Source: Sphingomonas adhaesiva (GTDB lineage Bacteria; Pseudomonadota; Alphaproteobacteria; Sphingomonadales; Sphingomonadaceae). Taken from it: DNA of 64,000 bases. A program made the position numbers and the translations under genes. This document shows positions 1-9,288 of the stretch, piece after piece. Position 1 is the first letter of the stretch. Every line of letters starts with the position of its first letter. Under the pieces are notes generated by a model. The model ran no database searches. It had not been told where the DNA came from and was given only the letters and a program-made list of their open reading frames with translations. The stretch is from positions 115,074 to 179,073 of the forward strand of contig NZ_NWVC01000008.1 in NCBI RefSeq assembly GCF_002374855.1. Reading direction: 5' to 3'.

Positions 1-1056
1 GCCGCGACGAAGGAGGGGGCGCCCGCCGCTGCCCCCGCCGACGCCGATCACGGCAAGCCCGCCGACGCCGCGGTCGCCAGGGAAGAGAAGCCGGCGACCC
101 CTGCCCCCGCGCCCGCTCCGGCGCCGGCCGCCGCGCATCAGGATGGCGAGCGCGTGAAGGCCAGCCCGCTGGCGCGCCGCATCGCCGCCGACAAGGGTGT
201 CGACCTGTCCGGCGTCACCGGCTCCGGCCCGAACGGCCGCATCGTCAAGGCGGACGTGGAGAAGGCGCAGCCGGGCGCCGCCGCGCCGGCCGCCACCGCT
301 GCCGCGGCCCCGGCCGAGGCGCCCGCCGTCGCCGCTGCGCCGAAGCCCGCGCAGGTGCCGGACATCCCGCACGAGACGACCAAGCTCAGCAACATGCGCA
401 AGACGATCGCGCGCCGCCTGACTGAATCGAAGCAGCAGGTGCCGCACATCTACCTGACGGTGGATGTGCAGCTGGACAAGCTGCTGAAGCTGCGCGGCGA
501 ATTGAACGCCGGGCTGGAAGCGCGCGGCGTCAAGCTGTCGGTCAACGACCTGCTCATCAAGGCGCTGGCGGTGTCGCTGATCCAGGTGCCCAAGTGCAAC
601 GTGATGTTCACGCCCGACCAGCTGGTCAGCTTCCACCGTGCCGACATCTCAGTCGCGGTGTCGACGCCCGAAGGCCTCATCACCCCCGTCATCACCGAGG
701 CGGACAGCGCGTCGCTGTCCAGCATCTCGACGCGGATGAAGGATCTGGCCGCCCGCGCGCGTGACAAAAAGCTGAAGCCGGAGGAATTCACCGGCGGCAC
801 CGCATCGCTCAGCAACATGGGCATGTTCGGGATCAAGCAGTTCGAAGCGGTCATCAACCCGCCGCAGGGCATGATCCTGGCGATCGGCGCGGGCGACAAG
901 CGCCCGTGGGTGATGCCGGACGGCTCGCTGGGCGTCGCCAGCATCATGAGCGCGACGGGCAGCTTCGATCACCGCGCGATCGACGGCGCGGACGGTGCGC
1001 AACTGATGCAGGCGTTCAAGACGCTGGTCGAAAACCCGCTGTCGATGCTCGCCTGA
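1..1056 (+). CDS. pdhC: Pyruvate dehydrogenase complex E2, dihydrolipoamide acetyltransferase (5'-partial)
   Basis: The reading frame is open from base 1, so the start and the lipoyl domain lie outside the window. What remains begins in an Ala/Pro-rich linker. It continues with a peripheral subunit-binding domain (KASPLARRIAADKGVDL, then GSGPNGRI), a second Ala/Pro linker, and the catalytic acyltransferase domain ending in DHRAIDGADGA, which carries the HxxxDG active-site motif. The enzyme transfers acetyl groups from lipoamide to CoA in the cytoplasmic PDH core. The E3 gene lpd follows 690 bp downstream on the same strand, which supports PDH rather than 2-oxoglutarate dehydrogenase. PDH-type E2 with this linker architecture is usual for alphaproteobacteria. 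Confidence 0.95.
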   Translation, partial: AATKEGAPAAAPADADHGKPADAAVAREEKPATPAPAPAPAPAAAHQDGERVKASPLARRIAADKGVDLSGVTGSGPNGRIVKADVEKAQPGAAAPAATAAAAPAEAPAVAAAPKPAQVPDIPHETTKLSNMRKTIARRLTESKQQVPHIYLTVDVQLDKLLKLRGELNAGLEARGVKLSVNDLLIKALAVSLIQVPKCNVMFTPDQLVSFHRADISVAVSTPEGLITPVITEADSASLSSISTRMKDLAARARDKKLKPEEFTGGTASLSNMGMFGIKQFEAVINPPQGMILAIGAGDKRPWVMPDGSLGVASIMSATGSFDHRAIDGADGAQLMQAFKTLVENPLSMLA

Positions 1057-1067
1057 GGCGGGCCGCG

Positions 1068-1280
1068 ATGGCGCAGATGCAGCTCTCCGCCGAAAAGCGC
1101 GAGATCGCATGGACCGTGCTGGGCTTCGGGATCACCGCGCTGGTCTTCCAGGGCGCGGCCTGGAGCTATCCGCAGGGCGCGGATACGATCTGGCTGATCG
1201 GCGCGGCCACCCTGGTGGTGGTCGGCGTACTGGGCGCGCGCGACGTCGGGCGGGTGCAGCGCGGCGGGGGGGCGGCATGA
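1068..1280 (+). CDS. Small predicted membrane protein (70 aa)
   Basis: No family is recognised. The ATG at 1068 lies 11 bp after the pdhC stop and gives 70 residues. Two hydrophobic stretches (about residues 14-30 and 41-56) would each make a membrane helix, and the C-terminus is Arg/Gly-rich. The stop codon overlaps the ATG of the thioesterase gene (ATGA), so the two are probably translationally coupled. Position inside the pdhC-thioesterase-lpd run suggests co-expression with PDH genes; nothing in the sequence gives a biochemical role. The codon pattern matches its neighbours, so a real gene is more likely than a chance frame. Confidence 0.65.
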   Translation: MAQMQLSAEKREIAWTVLGFGITALVFQGAAWSYPQGADTIWLIGAATLVVVGVLGARDVGRVQRGGGAA

Positions 1281-1669
1281 CCGATGCCGCACTCCCGCCC
1301 GAGCGCTCGCCGACGATCCGGGTCAGCGCAATGCCCGCCGACGCCAATGCCTATGGCGACATTTTCGGCGGGTGGCTGATGAGCCTGATGGATTCGGCCG
1401 CGGGGCTGGTCGCCGCGCGCCGGTCACGCGGGCGGGCGGTGACGATCGCCACCGACGGGATGCATTTCCACGCCCCCGTCCATGTCGGCGACGAAGTGTC
1501 GGTCTATGCGCAGATCGAGAAGATCGGCCGCACGTCGATGGCGATCCAGGTCGAAAGCTGGGCGCGCGACCGCCATGGCGAGGAATCGCGCAAGGTGACC
1601 GAGGCGCGCTTCACCTTCGTCGCGATCGACGAGAACCGCCGCCCGCGCGACGTACCGCCGGCGGCGTGA
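1277..1669 (+). CDS. Acyl-CoA thioesterase, hotdog fold (YciA-like)
   Basis: The 130-residue protein has the single-hotdog layout of YciA/BFIT-type acyl-CoA hydrolases: GDIFGGWLMSLMDSAAG near residue 25, where the Asp-containing helix supplies the catalytic residue, then HAPVHVGDEV and a C-terminal ARFTFVAID strand. Family members hydrolyse acyl-CoA to free acid and CoA in the cytoplasm; the chain-length preference cannot be read from sequence. The start is set by the ATGA overlap with the preceding small gene. Its place between the PDH E2 and E3 genes suggests a link to acetyl- or acyl-CoA overflow, which is an inference. Confidence 0.88.
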   Translation: MTDAALPPERSPTIRVSAMPADANAYGDIFGGWLMSLMDSAAGLVAARRSRGRAVTIATDGMHFHAPVHVGDEVSVYAQIEKIGRTSMAIQVESWARDRHGEESRKVTEARFTFVAIDENRRPRDVPPAA

Positions 1670-1746
1670 GCTTTCACCCGGCGCGCGCGACCCGCGCCGC
1701 GCCGGTTATGCGATGACACACAGGGCTGCGGCCCGGGAGTTTTGAA

Positions 1747-3141
1747 ATGGCTGACACCTACGACCTGATCGTGCTCGGCTCCGGCCCCGGCGGCTATGTC
1801 GCCGCGATCCGCGCGAGCCAGCTGGGCCTGAAGACCGCGATCGTCGAGCGCGAGCGGCTGGGCGGCATCTGCCTGAACTGGGGGTGCATCCCGACCAAGG
1901 CGCTGCTGCGCACGTCGGAGGTCTATCACTATATGACCCATGCCGCCGACTACGGGCTGAAGGCGGACAATGTCGGCTTCGACCTCACCAAGATCGTCGA
2001 GCGCAGCCGCAAGGTCGCCGGAACGCTGAACGCCGGCGTCAAGGGGCTGATGAAGAAGAACAAGGTCACGGTGGTCGAAGGGTTCGGCAGCCTGGCCGGC
2101 AAGGGCAAGCTGTCCGTCAGGCAGGGCGACAAGACCGTCGAGCTTTCGGCCAAGCACATCCTGATCGCCACCGGCGCGCGCGCGCGCGACCTGCCGTTCG
2201 CCAAGGCCGACGGCAAGCGCATCTGGACGTACCGCCACGCGATGGTGCCCGAGGTGATGCCGACCAAGCTGCTGGTGATCGGATCGGGCGCGATCGGGGT
2301 GGAGTTCGCCAGCTTCTACAACGACATGGGCACCGATGTGACGATCGTCGAGATGCTGCCGCGGATCCTGCCCGTCGAGGACGAGGAGGTCAGCGCCTTC
2401 ATGGAGAAGCGCCTGACCAAGGACGGCATCAAGATCGTCACCGGCGCTGCGCTGGAGAAGATCGACAGCGGCGCCAATGCGGTGAAGGCGACGATCAAGG
2501 GCAAGGACGGCAAGAGCACGACCGAGGAATACAGCCACGTCATCGTCGCGATCGGCATCGTGCCGAACACCGAGGAGATCGGGCTCGAGACGCTGGGCGT
2601 CGCCACCGAGCGCGGGCATATCAAGGTCGACGGTTTCGGGCGCACCAACGTCGAGGGCATCTATGCGATCGGCGACGTCACCGGCGCGCCGTGGCTGGCG
2701 CACAAGGCGAGCCACGAAGGCATCGTGTGCATCGAGAAGATCGCCGGCCAGAACCCCCATCCGTTCGAGACGTGGAACATCCCCGGCTGCACCTACAGCC
2801 GCCCGCAGGTCGCCAGCGTCGGCCTGACCGAGGCGAAGGCCAAGGAGCAGGGCCGCGACGTCAAGGTCGGCAAATTCCCGTTCATCGGCAACGGCAAGGC
2901 GATCGCGCTGGGCGAGGCGGACGGTTTCGTGAAGACCGTGTTCGATGCGAAGACCGGCGAATTGCTGGGCGCGCACATGGTCGGCGCGGAAGTGACCGAG
3001 TTGATCCAGGGCTATGTCGTCGCGCGCCAGCTGGAGACGACCGAACATGAGCTGATGGAGACGGTGTTCGCGCACCCGACGCTCAGCGAGATGATGCACG
3101 AAAGCGTGCTGGGCGCCTACGGCCGCGCGCTGCACATCTGA
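1747..3141 (+). CDS. lpdA: Dihydrolipoyl dehydrogenase (E3)
   Basis: This FAD flavoprotein of 464 residues reoxidises dihydrolipoamide with NAD+ in 2-oxoacid dehydrogenase complexes. The FAD Rossmann motif GSGPGGYVAA is at residues 11-20. The redox-active disulfide is C42/C47 in GGICLNWGCIPTK, the NAD-binding motif GSGAIGVEFASF follows mid-protein, and the C-terminal dimerisation domain carries HPTLSE, which supplies the active-site His. The length is typical. It follows pdhC and the thioesterase on the same strand with a 77-bp gap, consistent with a PDH operon or sub-operon. Confidence 0.97.
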   Translation: MADTYDLIVLGSGPGGYVAAIRASQLGLKTAIVERERLGGICLNWGCIPTKALLRTSEVYHYMTHAADYGLKADNVGFDLTKIVERSRKVAGTLNAGVKGLMKKNKVTVVEGFGSLAGKGKLSVRQGDKTVELSAKHILIATGARARDLPFAKADGKRIWTYRHAMVPEVMPTKLLVIGSGAIGVEFASFYNDMGTDVTIVEMLPRILPVEDEEVSAFMEKRLTKDGIKIVTGAALEKIDSGANAVKATIKGKDGKSTTEEYSHVIVAIGIVPNTEEIGLETLGVATERGHIKVDGFGRTNVEGIYAIGDVTGAPWLAHKASHEGIVCIEKIAGQNPHPFETWNIPGCTYSRPQVASVGLTEAKAKEQGRDVKVGKFPFIGNGKAIALGEADGFVKTVFDAKTGELLGAHMVGAEVTELIQGYVVARQLETTEHELMETVFAHPTLSEMMHESVLGAYGRALHI

Positions 3142-3186
3142 CGCGGCGGCGGCGGCGGGGGTGCCGCATCGGGGGGACGGCAAGCG

Positions 3187-4632
3187 ATGACGCGGGTTCT
3201 TCGGACGGCGGGCGGCGGTGCGGCGGCCCCCGCCGCTGCCGCCGCCGCGCTGTTCGCGGCATCGCTGGCGGTGTTCTGGCCGGGAATCGTCGAATATGAC
3301 GTCCTGCGCCAGTACGAACAGATCGTCGCGGGGCGGCTGGACGACTGGCATCCCCCGGCGCTGGCGCGATTGTGGGAAGCGACGCTGGCGTGGCGCCACG
3401 ACCTGGCGCCGCTGCTGGCGCTGCAGCTCGCGCTCTACTGGCTGGCGATCGGGCTGATCGCCACGGCGCTCGCCCGGCGCGGACGCGCGCGCGCCGGCTG
3501 GGCGACGCTGGCGGTGGCGGCGCTGCCGCCTTTCCTGGGGTGGCAGGGCGTCGTCGTGAAGGACACGCAGTTCGTCGGCGCGACGCTGGCCGCGGTCGGG
3601 CTGACCGCGTTCTGGCGGCTGCGGGGGCGCGCGGTGCCGTGGGGCGCGGGCATCGCCGCGGCGGTGCTGCTGGCCTATGCCATGCTGCTGCGCGCCAATG
3701 CGGTGTTCGCGCTGGCGCCGCTGATCGCCATGCTGCTGCCGCTGCCAAGGATGCGCCATCGCGCGATCGCCGGGGTGCTGATCCTTGCGGCCGGGCTGGC
3801 GCTGTCGGGGCCGGTCAACCGCCACCTGCTGGGCGCGACGCGGCCGAGCGGGGTGCAGAAGACGCAACCCTTCTACGATCTGGCCGGCATTGCGGTGCGC
3901 ACCGGCGGCAACGACGGTACCGGGCTGTCGGCGCAAGCCGCGCGCGTGATGGCGGCGCGGCATTGCGTGTCGCCGCTGTTCTGGGATTCGATCGGCGACG
4001 ACGCGCACTGCGGCCCGGTGACCCGCCGGTTGTGGGGGCAGCCGCCCGCCACGCTCTATCCGCGGCTGGCGATCAGCGCGGCGCGCCATCCGCTGGCGTA
4101 TCTGTCGCATCGCGCCGCCCATTGGAACATGACCGAGCGGTGGATCGTGCCCGCGCACCTGCCCTTCGCCGATCCCCCCGCCTGGGGCGAGCCGAACGCG
4201 GTCGGCCTGCCCACCGCCGGGGGCGCGGCGATGCATCGCTGGCAGGCGATCGCGGCATGGCTGGTGGAAACCCCGCTGGGCTGGCCGATCGCGTGGCTGG
4301 CGCTGGCCGCCGGGCTGGCGTGGACGGCATGGCGGCGCCCCGCCGCCCCGGCGCGCGATCTGGCAGCGGCGCTGCTGGCGTCGGCGATCGCGCTGGAGGC
4401 CAGCTTCGTCGCGGTCTCGATCGCGTCCGACCTGCGCTACCACCTGTGGCCGATGATCGCGACCGCGCTGGCGGGGGTGCTGCTGGCGGACCGGGCGGTG
4501 CCGCGGCGCGCCTTCGTGCCGCTGGCGGTGGTCGTCGTCACCGCCACGCTGGCGCGGCTGGCGCTGCCCACCCCGCCGCAGGATTATGCCGCGCTGATCG
4601 GCTGGTGGCCGGGCGCGATCGCGCTGCAATAA
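3187..4632 (+). CDS. Polytopic membrane protein, GT-C-like (DUF6020-type)
   Basis: The 481-residue protein has roughly ten hydrophobic segments. After the first helix it carries WPGIVEYDVLRQYEQIVAGRLDDWHPP, followed about 80 residues later by a KDTQF motif. An acidic patch in the first external loop followed by HPP, plus a KD motif, is how many GT-C membrane glycosyltransferase-like proteins look, including the uncharacterised DUF6020 group. If so, it would act on a polyprenyl-linked sugar at the outer face of the inner membrane. The donor and acceptor are unknown. It lies 45 bp after lpd with a GGGGGGA-type ribosome site, so read-through from lpd is possible, but no functional link to PDH is evident. 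Confidence 0.6.
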   Translation: MTRVLRTAGGGAAAPAAAAAALFAASLAVFWPGIVEYDVLRQYEQIVAGRLDDWHPPALARLWEATLAWRHDLAPLLALQLALYWLAIGLIATALARRGRARAGWATLAVAALPPFLGWQGVVVKDTQFVGATLAAVGLTAFWRLRGRAVPWGAGIAAAVLLAYAMLLRANAVFALAPLIAMLLPLPRMRHRAIAGVLILAAGLALSGPVNRHLLGATRPSGVQKTQPFYDLAGIAVRTGGNDGTGLSAQAARVMAARHCVSPLFWDSIGDDAHCGPVTRRLWGQPPATLYPRLAISAARHPLAYLSHRAAHWNMTERWIVPAHLPFADPPAWGEPNAVGLPTAGGAAMHRWQAIAAWLVETPLGWPIAWLALAAGLAWTAWRRPAAPARDLAAALLASAIALEASFVAVSIASDLRYHLWPMIATALAGVLLADRAVPRRAFVPLAVVVVTATLARLALPTPPQDYAALIGWWPGAIALQ

Positions 4633-4707
4633 CCCGCGCCGCTGCGCGCGTCCTTTTGCGATGATGTGCGTTGTGCCGCGCATGAAACGATCCGCCCGCC
4701 CCGCGGC

Positions 4708-5841
4708 ATGAACCGCCTGGCCCCCGACGATTCGGATGCGCGCTTCCTGCGCCGGGTCCTGTGGCTGATCGTCATCGTCGCGGTCGTCGCCGCGCTGTAC
4801 CTGGCGCAGCATCTGCTGATCCTCGCGTTCGGGTCGATCCTGATCGCGATCGTCATCCACGCGCTGGCGGACCTGTACGAAAACCACGCGCGCCTTCCCA
4901 AGCGCCCGGCGCTGATCGCCGCGATCCTGTCGGTGTTGGGGTTCATCGCGCTGATGGTGTGGCTGTTCGGCGTCGAATTCCGCGCGCAGGTGAACACGCT
5001 GGTCGTCGCGCTGCCGGGCCTGATCGACCAACTGGACGATTATCTATCGCAAAGCCCGGTGGGCGCCAAGGTGGTCGATGCGGTGCGCGCCGCCTTCGCC
5101 GGCAGCCGCGTGGCGCAGGACATCGGCCAGATCGTGCGCGGCGCGGGGCAGCTGTTCCTCAATTCGTTCATCGTGCTGTTCGGTGCGATCTTCTTCGCGG
5201 TCGACCCCAAGGTGTACGAACGCGGCTTCCTGCTGCTGATCCCGCCGTCGAAGCGTGCCGCGGTGGAGGATGCGCTGGGCGACGTCGGCTCCACGCTGCT
5301 GCTGTGGCTGCGCGCGCAGCTGATCCAGATGACCGCGATGGGCACGATGGTGGGCATCGGCCTGTGGATCGCGGGGGTGCCGTCCGCCGCGCTGCTGGGG
5401 TTGCTGACGGGGATATCGGAGTTCATTCCCTATGTCGGCCCGCTCGCCGCGATGCTGCCCGCGCTGGGGCTGGCCGCGACCGCGGGGACGGAACCGCTGC
5501 TGGGCGCGCTGGCGACGTTCGCGCTGGTGCGCATCGTGCAGACCAACCTGGTCACCCCCTATGTCACCGGGCGGGTGATCGCGATCCCGCCCGCGCTCAG
5601 CCTGTTCGCGATCATCGGCACGGGCGCGGTGTTCGGCGTGTTCGGGCTGTTTTTCTCCGGCGGAATCCTGGTCGTTACCTACACATTGGTGCGCAGCCTG
5701 TACCTGCGCGAGGTACTGGGCGAGGACATCCCGCCCACCCGCGAACGCCGCCTGTTCACCGCCAAGGGCACCCCGCGGGATGCGCCGGCCAAAGAACTCA
5801 AATCAGATTCGGGTGACGACTCGCCGGAATCATTGGCTTAA
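4708..5841 (+). CDS. AI-2E family (PerM-type) transporter
   Basis: The 377-residue multipass protein has paired N-terminal helices, a central soluble stretch ([16 protein letters not shown]) and C-terminal helices with [18 protein letters not shown]. That last motif is the hallmark of the AI-2E/PerM family. Members are ion- or small-molecule exporters, and the family name does not prove AI-2 transport. I chose ATG 4708; an in-frame GTG at 4666 would add 14 residues without membrane character. The stop codon TAA at 5839-5841 is part of the CtrA-type box of the downstream ctrA promoter, so the last 36 bases of the gene double as control DNA. Confidence 0.88.
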   Translation: MNRLAPDDSDARFLRRVLWLIVIVAVVAALYLAQHLLILAFGSILIAIVIHALADLYENHARLPKRPALIAAILSVLGFIALMVWLFGVEFRAQVNTLVVALPGLIDQLDDYLSQSPVGAKVVDAVRAAFAGSRVAQDIGQIVRGAGQLFLNSFIVLFGAIFFAVDPKVYERGFLLLIPPSKRAAVEDALGDVGSTLLLWLRAQLIQMTAMGTMVGIGLWIAGVPSAALLGLLTGISEFIPYVGPLAAMLPALGLAATAGTEPLLGALATFALVRIVQTNLVTPYVTGRVIAIPPALSLFAIIGTGAVFGVFGLFFSGGILVVTYTLVRSLYLREVLGEDIPPTRERRLFTAKGTPRDAPAKELKSDSGDDSPESLA

Positions 5842-5853
5842 GTCGAAATTAAC
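5806..5853 (+). promoter_or_regulatory. ctrA promoter control region: three GANTC sites and a CtrA-type box
   Basis: TTAA (5838-5841), seven bases, then TTAAC (5849-5853) matches the TTAA-N7-TTAA box bound by phosphorylated CtrA. Just before it lie three CcrM methylation sites of the form GANTC: GATTC 5806-5810, GACTC 5818-5822 and GAATC 5827-5831. The ctrA start is at 5945. In Caulobacter the ctrA promoters are controlled by GANTC methylation with GcrA and by CtrA itself. The same logic is inferred here from the motifs. Confidence 0.8.
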
Positions 5854-5944
5854 CTTTTGCGTTCAGAAGCGGTTTGGTAAATGGATATCTGGTGAGGCGG
5901 GCCGACAGGGTGGTGCCGCGCTTGCGAACCGGGGGACTGCACCT

Positions 5945-6640
5945 ATGCGCGTTCTGCTGATCGAGGACGAGCCGACCACCGCCAAGGCTATCGAGCTGAT
6001 GCTCTCGACCGAAGGGTTCAACGTCTATTCGACGGACCTGGGCGAGGAAGGCCTCGATCTGGGCAAGCTGTACGATTACGACATCATCCTGCTCGACCTC
6101 AACCTGCCGGACATGCACGGCTATGACGTGCTCAAGAAGCTGCGCGTCGCACGCGTGCAGACCCCGGTGCTGATCCTGTCGGGCATCAACGAGATGGATT
6201 CGAAGGTCCGCAGCTTCGGCTTCGGCGCCGACGATTACGTGACCAAGCCGTTCCACCGCGAAGAACTGATCGCGCGCATCCACGCCGTGGTCCGCCGTTC
6301 GAAGGGCCATTCGCAGTCGGTCATCAAGACCGGCAAGCTGTCGGTCAACCTGGACGCCAAGACGGTCGAGGTCGACGGCGCGCGCGTGCACCTGACCGGC
6401 AAGGAATATGCGATGCTGGAGCTGCTGTCGCTGCGCAAGGGCACCACGCTGACCAAGGAAATGTTCCTCAACCACCTGTACGGCGGGATGGACGAGCCGG
6501 AACTGAAGATCATCGACGTCTTCATCTGCAAGCTGCGCAAGAAGCTGAGCACGGCCTGCGAGGGCGAAAACTACATCGAGACCGTGTGGGGCCGCGGCTA
6601 CGTGCTGCGCGAGCCGGAAGAGATCGTCGCCGTCGCCTGA
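5945..6640 (+). CDS. ctrA: Cell-cycle response regulator CtrA
   Basis: The 231-residue OmpR-type regulator has a receiver domain ([10 protein letters not shown], acidic pocket E7/D8, phosphoacceptor D51 in [16 protein letters not shown] in VTKPF) and a winged-helix DNA-binding domain. The C-terminal half ([33 protein letters not shown]) is nearly invariant among alphaproteobacterial CtrA proteins. It controls cell division, flagellar and other cell-cycle genes and, in some species, chromosome replication. The frame is open further upstream to 5780, but the ATG at 5945 gives the canonical N-terminus. The control region above carries a CtrA box, so autoregulation is likely. It stands alone, followed by a strong terminator. 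Confidence 0.97.
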   Translation: MRVLLIEDEPTTAKAIELMLSTEGFNVYSTDLGEEGLDLGKLYDYDIILLDLNLPDMHGYDVLKKLRVARVQTPVLILSGINEMDSKVRSFGFGADDYVTKPFHREELIARIHAVVRRSKGHSQSVIKTGKLSVNLDAKTVEVDGARVHLTGKEYAMLELLSLRKGTTLTKEMFLNHLYGGMDEPELKIIDVFICKLRKKLSTACEGENYIETVWGRGYVLREPEEIVAVA

Positions 6641-6680
6641 CGCGACCACCGTTTTCCCCCGGCGTGTCCGGGGAACAGGA

Positions 6681-6716
6681 AAGGCCGCGGCACCGGGGGG
6701 CGCCGCGGCCTTTTTT
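6681..6716 (+). terminator. Rho-independent terminator of ctrA
   Basis: The arms AAGGCCGCGG and CCGCGGCCTT flank a 12-nt loop and are followed directly by a run of six T. It sits 40 bp after the ctrA stop, on the coding strand. This is the clearest intrinsic terminator in the window. Confidence 0.9.
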
Positions 6717-6888
6717 GTGCCCGCCGATGTGGCCCCGGCGCATCACCGACGCGCGATTCGCCGCGCCGGGGCGATCGGCGCGCGGCAGCGCGATGGTCCG
6801 TTACGAAACCGCAACCGAACCGTCATCGCCCTGACCCGAAACATCGGCACCGGCGCCCCCGAACCTGTTCCGGGGGAAACATAAGATA
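6717..6888. other. Intergenic region upstream of TonB receptor
   Basis: This 172-bp stretch holds no convincing ORF. Near its end is a hairpin with CCCCCG and CGGGGG arms (6856-6876), related in sequence (CCTGTTCCGG core) to the intergenic repeat at 14063-14149. It lies about 12-30 bp before the receptor ATG, so it would be in the leader of that mRNA. No sigma-70 promoter can be called with confidence. Confidence 0.4.
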
Positions 6889-9237
6889 ATGACGACCAAG
6901 TTCATGCTGCTCGCCGGCGCCACCGCGCTGCTGTTCACCGCAACCGCCGTCGCTGCGCAGGAAGCGCCCGCGCCGACCGCCGCCGCCGACCAGCCGGCCG
7001 CCGGGGAGAATAGCGACATCGTCGTGCTGGGGTTCGGCCAGGCGCGGCAGGTGCAGACCGTGACCGCCGCCGATCTGGAGCGGCTGACCCCGGGCACGTC
7101 CCCGCTGAAGGCGGTGGCGAAACTGCCGGGCGTCAATTTCCAGTCGGCGGACGCGTTCGGCGCCTATGAATGGTCGACGCGCATCTCGCTGCGCGGGTTC
7201 AACCAGAACCAGCTGGGCTTCACGCTGGACGGCGTGCCGCTGGGCGACATGAGCTACGGCAACGTCAACGGCCTGCACATCAGCCGAGCGGCGATCTCCG
7301 AAAACCTCGCCAGCACCACCGTGGCGCAGGGCGCCGGCGCGCTGGGCACCGCATCGACCAGCAACCTGGGCGGCACGCTGCAATTCGTCACCCGCGCGCC
7401 GTCGAATGACGCCGATATCGTCGCATCGGGCACCTATGGCAGCAACGACACGATACGCGCGTTCGCGCGCATCGACACCGGCGATATCGCCGACGGGCTG
7501 AAGGGCTATATCAGCTACGGCTTCCTCACCACCGACAAGTGGAAGGGCTATGGCGTGCAGCGCCAGCACCAGGCGAATGCCAAGCTGGTGAAGGATATCG
7601 GCGATCGCGGCGCGATCACCGCGTTCCTGAACTTCTCCGACCGGCGCGAGAACGACTATCAGGACCTCAGCTACGACATTCTGCGCCGTCGCGGCTATTA
7701 TGCCGACAATATCTCGAACGACTATCCGCTCGCGCTGCAGATCGGACAGATCTACCAGAACCAGGCCGCGCGTGCGGGCAATGCCAATGCCGCCCTGCCC
7801 TATCCGAACGCCGGCCTCACCTTCCCGGCCGGCATCGGCACGGTCGACGATGCCTATTACGACGCGGCCGGCGTGCGCCGCGACTGGCTGGGCGGAATCA
7901 CCTTCGATGCGAAGCTGACCGACGCGCTGTCGATCGTGTCGACCAGCTACGGGCACAAGAACCGTGGCCAGGGTTCGTGGATCACGCCCTATGTCGGCTC
8001 GCCCGCCGGCGTTCCGGACGGCAACGGCGGCACGCTGTCGGCGGCATCGCCGCTGTCGTTCCGCACCACCGAATACAGCATCCGTCGCGCCGGCAACCTC
8101 ACCAACCTGGCGCTCGACATGGGGGCGAACCGGCTGGACGTGGGCGGCTGGTACGAAACCAATACGTTCAACCAGGCGCGCCGCTTCTACGGGATGACCA
8201 GCGCCGCGACGCCCAACCGCAACGCGCGCGATTTCCAGAGCGACCCGTTCTTCACCCAGTGGAACGGCAAGTACGATACCGAGACGATCCAGTATCACGT
8301 CGCCGACACGCTGACGCTCGACCGGCTGACGCTGAGCGGCGGGTGGAAGGGGATGCAGGTCCGCAACCAGGCGACGCTGCGCACCGGGTCGCTGGTGTCG
8401 GGCCGCATCCAGTCGCGCGACTGGTTCCTGCCGCAGGTGGGCGCGGTGTTCCACCTGGGCGGCGGCGCGGAGGTGTTCGCCAGCTATACCGAGAACATGC
8501 GCGCGTTCGTTTCCTCGGCCACCAGCGGGCCGTTCGCGACGACCCAGGCCGGGTTCGACGGCATCCGCAACACGCTGAAGCCCGAAACGTCGAAGACCGG
8601 CGAAGGCGGCGTGCGCCTGCGCAGCGGCGGGCTGCAGCTGTCGGCGGCGGGCTATTACATCCACTTCGCCGACCGCCTGCTGACCTTCGCCAACGGATCG
8701 GGCATCCAGGGCAACCCGCCGACGCTGAACAACGCCGGCGACGTCGAAAGCTATGGCGCGGAAGTGTCGGCCTTCTACCGCGTCATGCGCCCGCTGACGG
8801 TGTTCGCCAGCTATTCGTACAACAAGGCGACCTATCAGGATAACGTCGTCAACGCCGCGGGCACGATCCTGACCGCGACCAAGGGCAAGACCGTGGTCGA
8901 CACGCCCGAGCATATGGCCAAGGGCGAGATCGTCTATGACGACAGCCGCGTGTTCGGCCGGGTCGGCGCGGATTATCTGTCGAAGCGGTATTTCACCTAC
9001 CTCAACGACCAGTCGGTCGACGGGCGCGTGCTGGTCGATGCCAGCATCGGCTTCCGTTTCGGCGACGGCTCCGGCTTCCTCCGTGGCTTCGCGATCGAGG
9101 GGAGCGTGACCAACCTGACCGACAAGCAATATATCTCGACGATCGGCACCAACGGCTACACCGCCAGCGGCGACAACCAGACGCTGCTGACCGGCGCGCC
9201 GCGCCAGTGGTTCGTGACGCTGCGTCGCGGCTTCTGA
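6889..9237 (+). CDS. TonB-dependent receptor
   Basis: The 782-residue protein has a signal peptide ending near AAQ (residues 1-24), a TonB-box-like stretch (DIVVLGF), a plug domain (LKAVAKLPGVNFQSADAFG, then ISLRGFNQNQLGFTLDGVPLG) and a large beta-barrel ending in the C-terminal aromatic FVTLRRGF, as expected for an outer-membrane barrel. The substrate cannot be read from sequence. It converges on the PQQ alcohol dehydrogenase gene, so the two are not co-transcribed. No STN domain is present, so no sigma-signalling role is predicted. ATG 6889 gives a good signal peptide. Confidence 0.9.
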   Translation: MTTKFMLLAGATALLFTATAVAAQEAPAPTAAADQPAAGENSDIVVLGFGQARQVQTVTAADLERLTPGTSPLKAVAKLPGVNFQSADAFGAYEWSTRISLRGFNQNQLGFTLDGVPLGDMSYGNVNGLHISRAAISENLASTTVAQGAGALGTASTSNLGGTLQFVTRAPSNDADIVASGTYGSNDTIRAFARIDTGDIADGLKGYISYGFLTTDKWKGYGVQRQHQANAKLVKDIGDRGAITAFLNFSDRRENDYQDLSYDILRRRGYYADNISNDYPLALQIGQIYQNQAARAGNANAALPYPNAGLTFPAGIGTVDDAYYDAAGVRRDWLGGITFDAKLTDALSIVSTSYGHKNRGQGSWITPYVGSPAGVPDGNGGTLSAASPLSFRTTEYSIRRAGNLTNLALDMGANRLDVGGWYETNTFNQARRFYGMTSAATPNRNARDFQSDPFFTQWNGKYDTETIQYHVADTLTLDRLTLSGGWKGMQVRNQATLRTGSLVSGRIQSRDWFLPQVGAVFHLGGGAEVFASYTENMRAFVSSATSGPFATTQAGFDGIRNTLKPETSKTGEGGVRLRSGGLQLSAAGYYIHFADRLLTFANGSGIQGNPPTLNNAGDVESYGAEVSAFYRVMRPLTVFASYSYNKATYQDNVVNAAGTILTATKGKTVVDTPEHMAKGEIVYDDSRVFGRVGADYLSKRYFTYLNDQSVDGRVLVDASIGFRFGDGSGFLRGFAIEGSVTNLTDKQYISTIGTNGYTASGDNQTLLTGAPRQWFVTLRRGF

Positions 9238-9249
9238 CCGGACGACCGC

Positions 9250-9280
9250 GCGGGAGGGGGCGGCGCCCGTCCCCTCCCGC
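9250..9280. terminator. Hairpin between convergent genes (putative bidirectional terminator)
   Basis: Perfect 10-bp arms GCGGGAGGGG and CCCCTCCCGC enclose an 11-nt loop in the 51-bp gap between the TonB receptor and the PQQ dehydrogenase gene. There is no T-run, so termination would have to be hairpin- or Rho-assisted. Confidence 0.5.
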
Positions 9281-9288
9281 CGGCCGGA

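Noticed and set aside
1504..5031. A 1175-codon minus-strand open frame
   Set aside because: It runs antisense through the thioesterase, lpd and two membrane-protein genes, is rich in Arg/Gln/Asp and matches no family. GC-rich codon bias keeps such antisense frames open.
6823..9129. A 768-codon minus-strand frame across the TonB receptor
   Set aside because: It is a shadow of the receptor gene; the plus-strand protein has full plug and barrel features.
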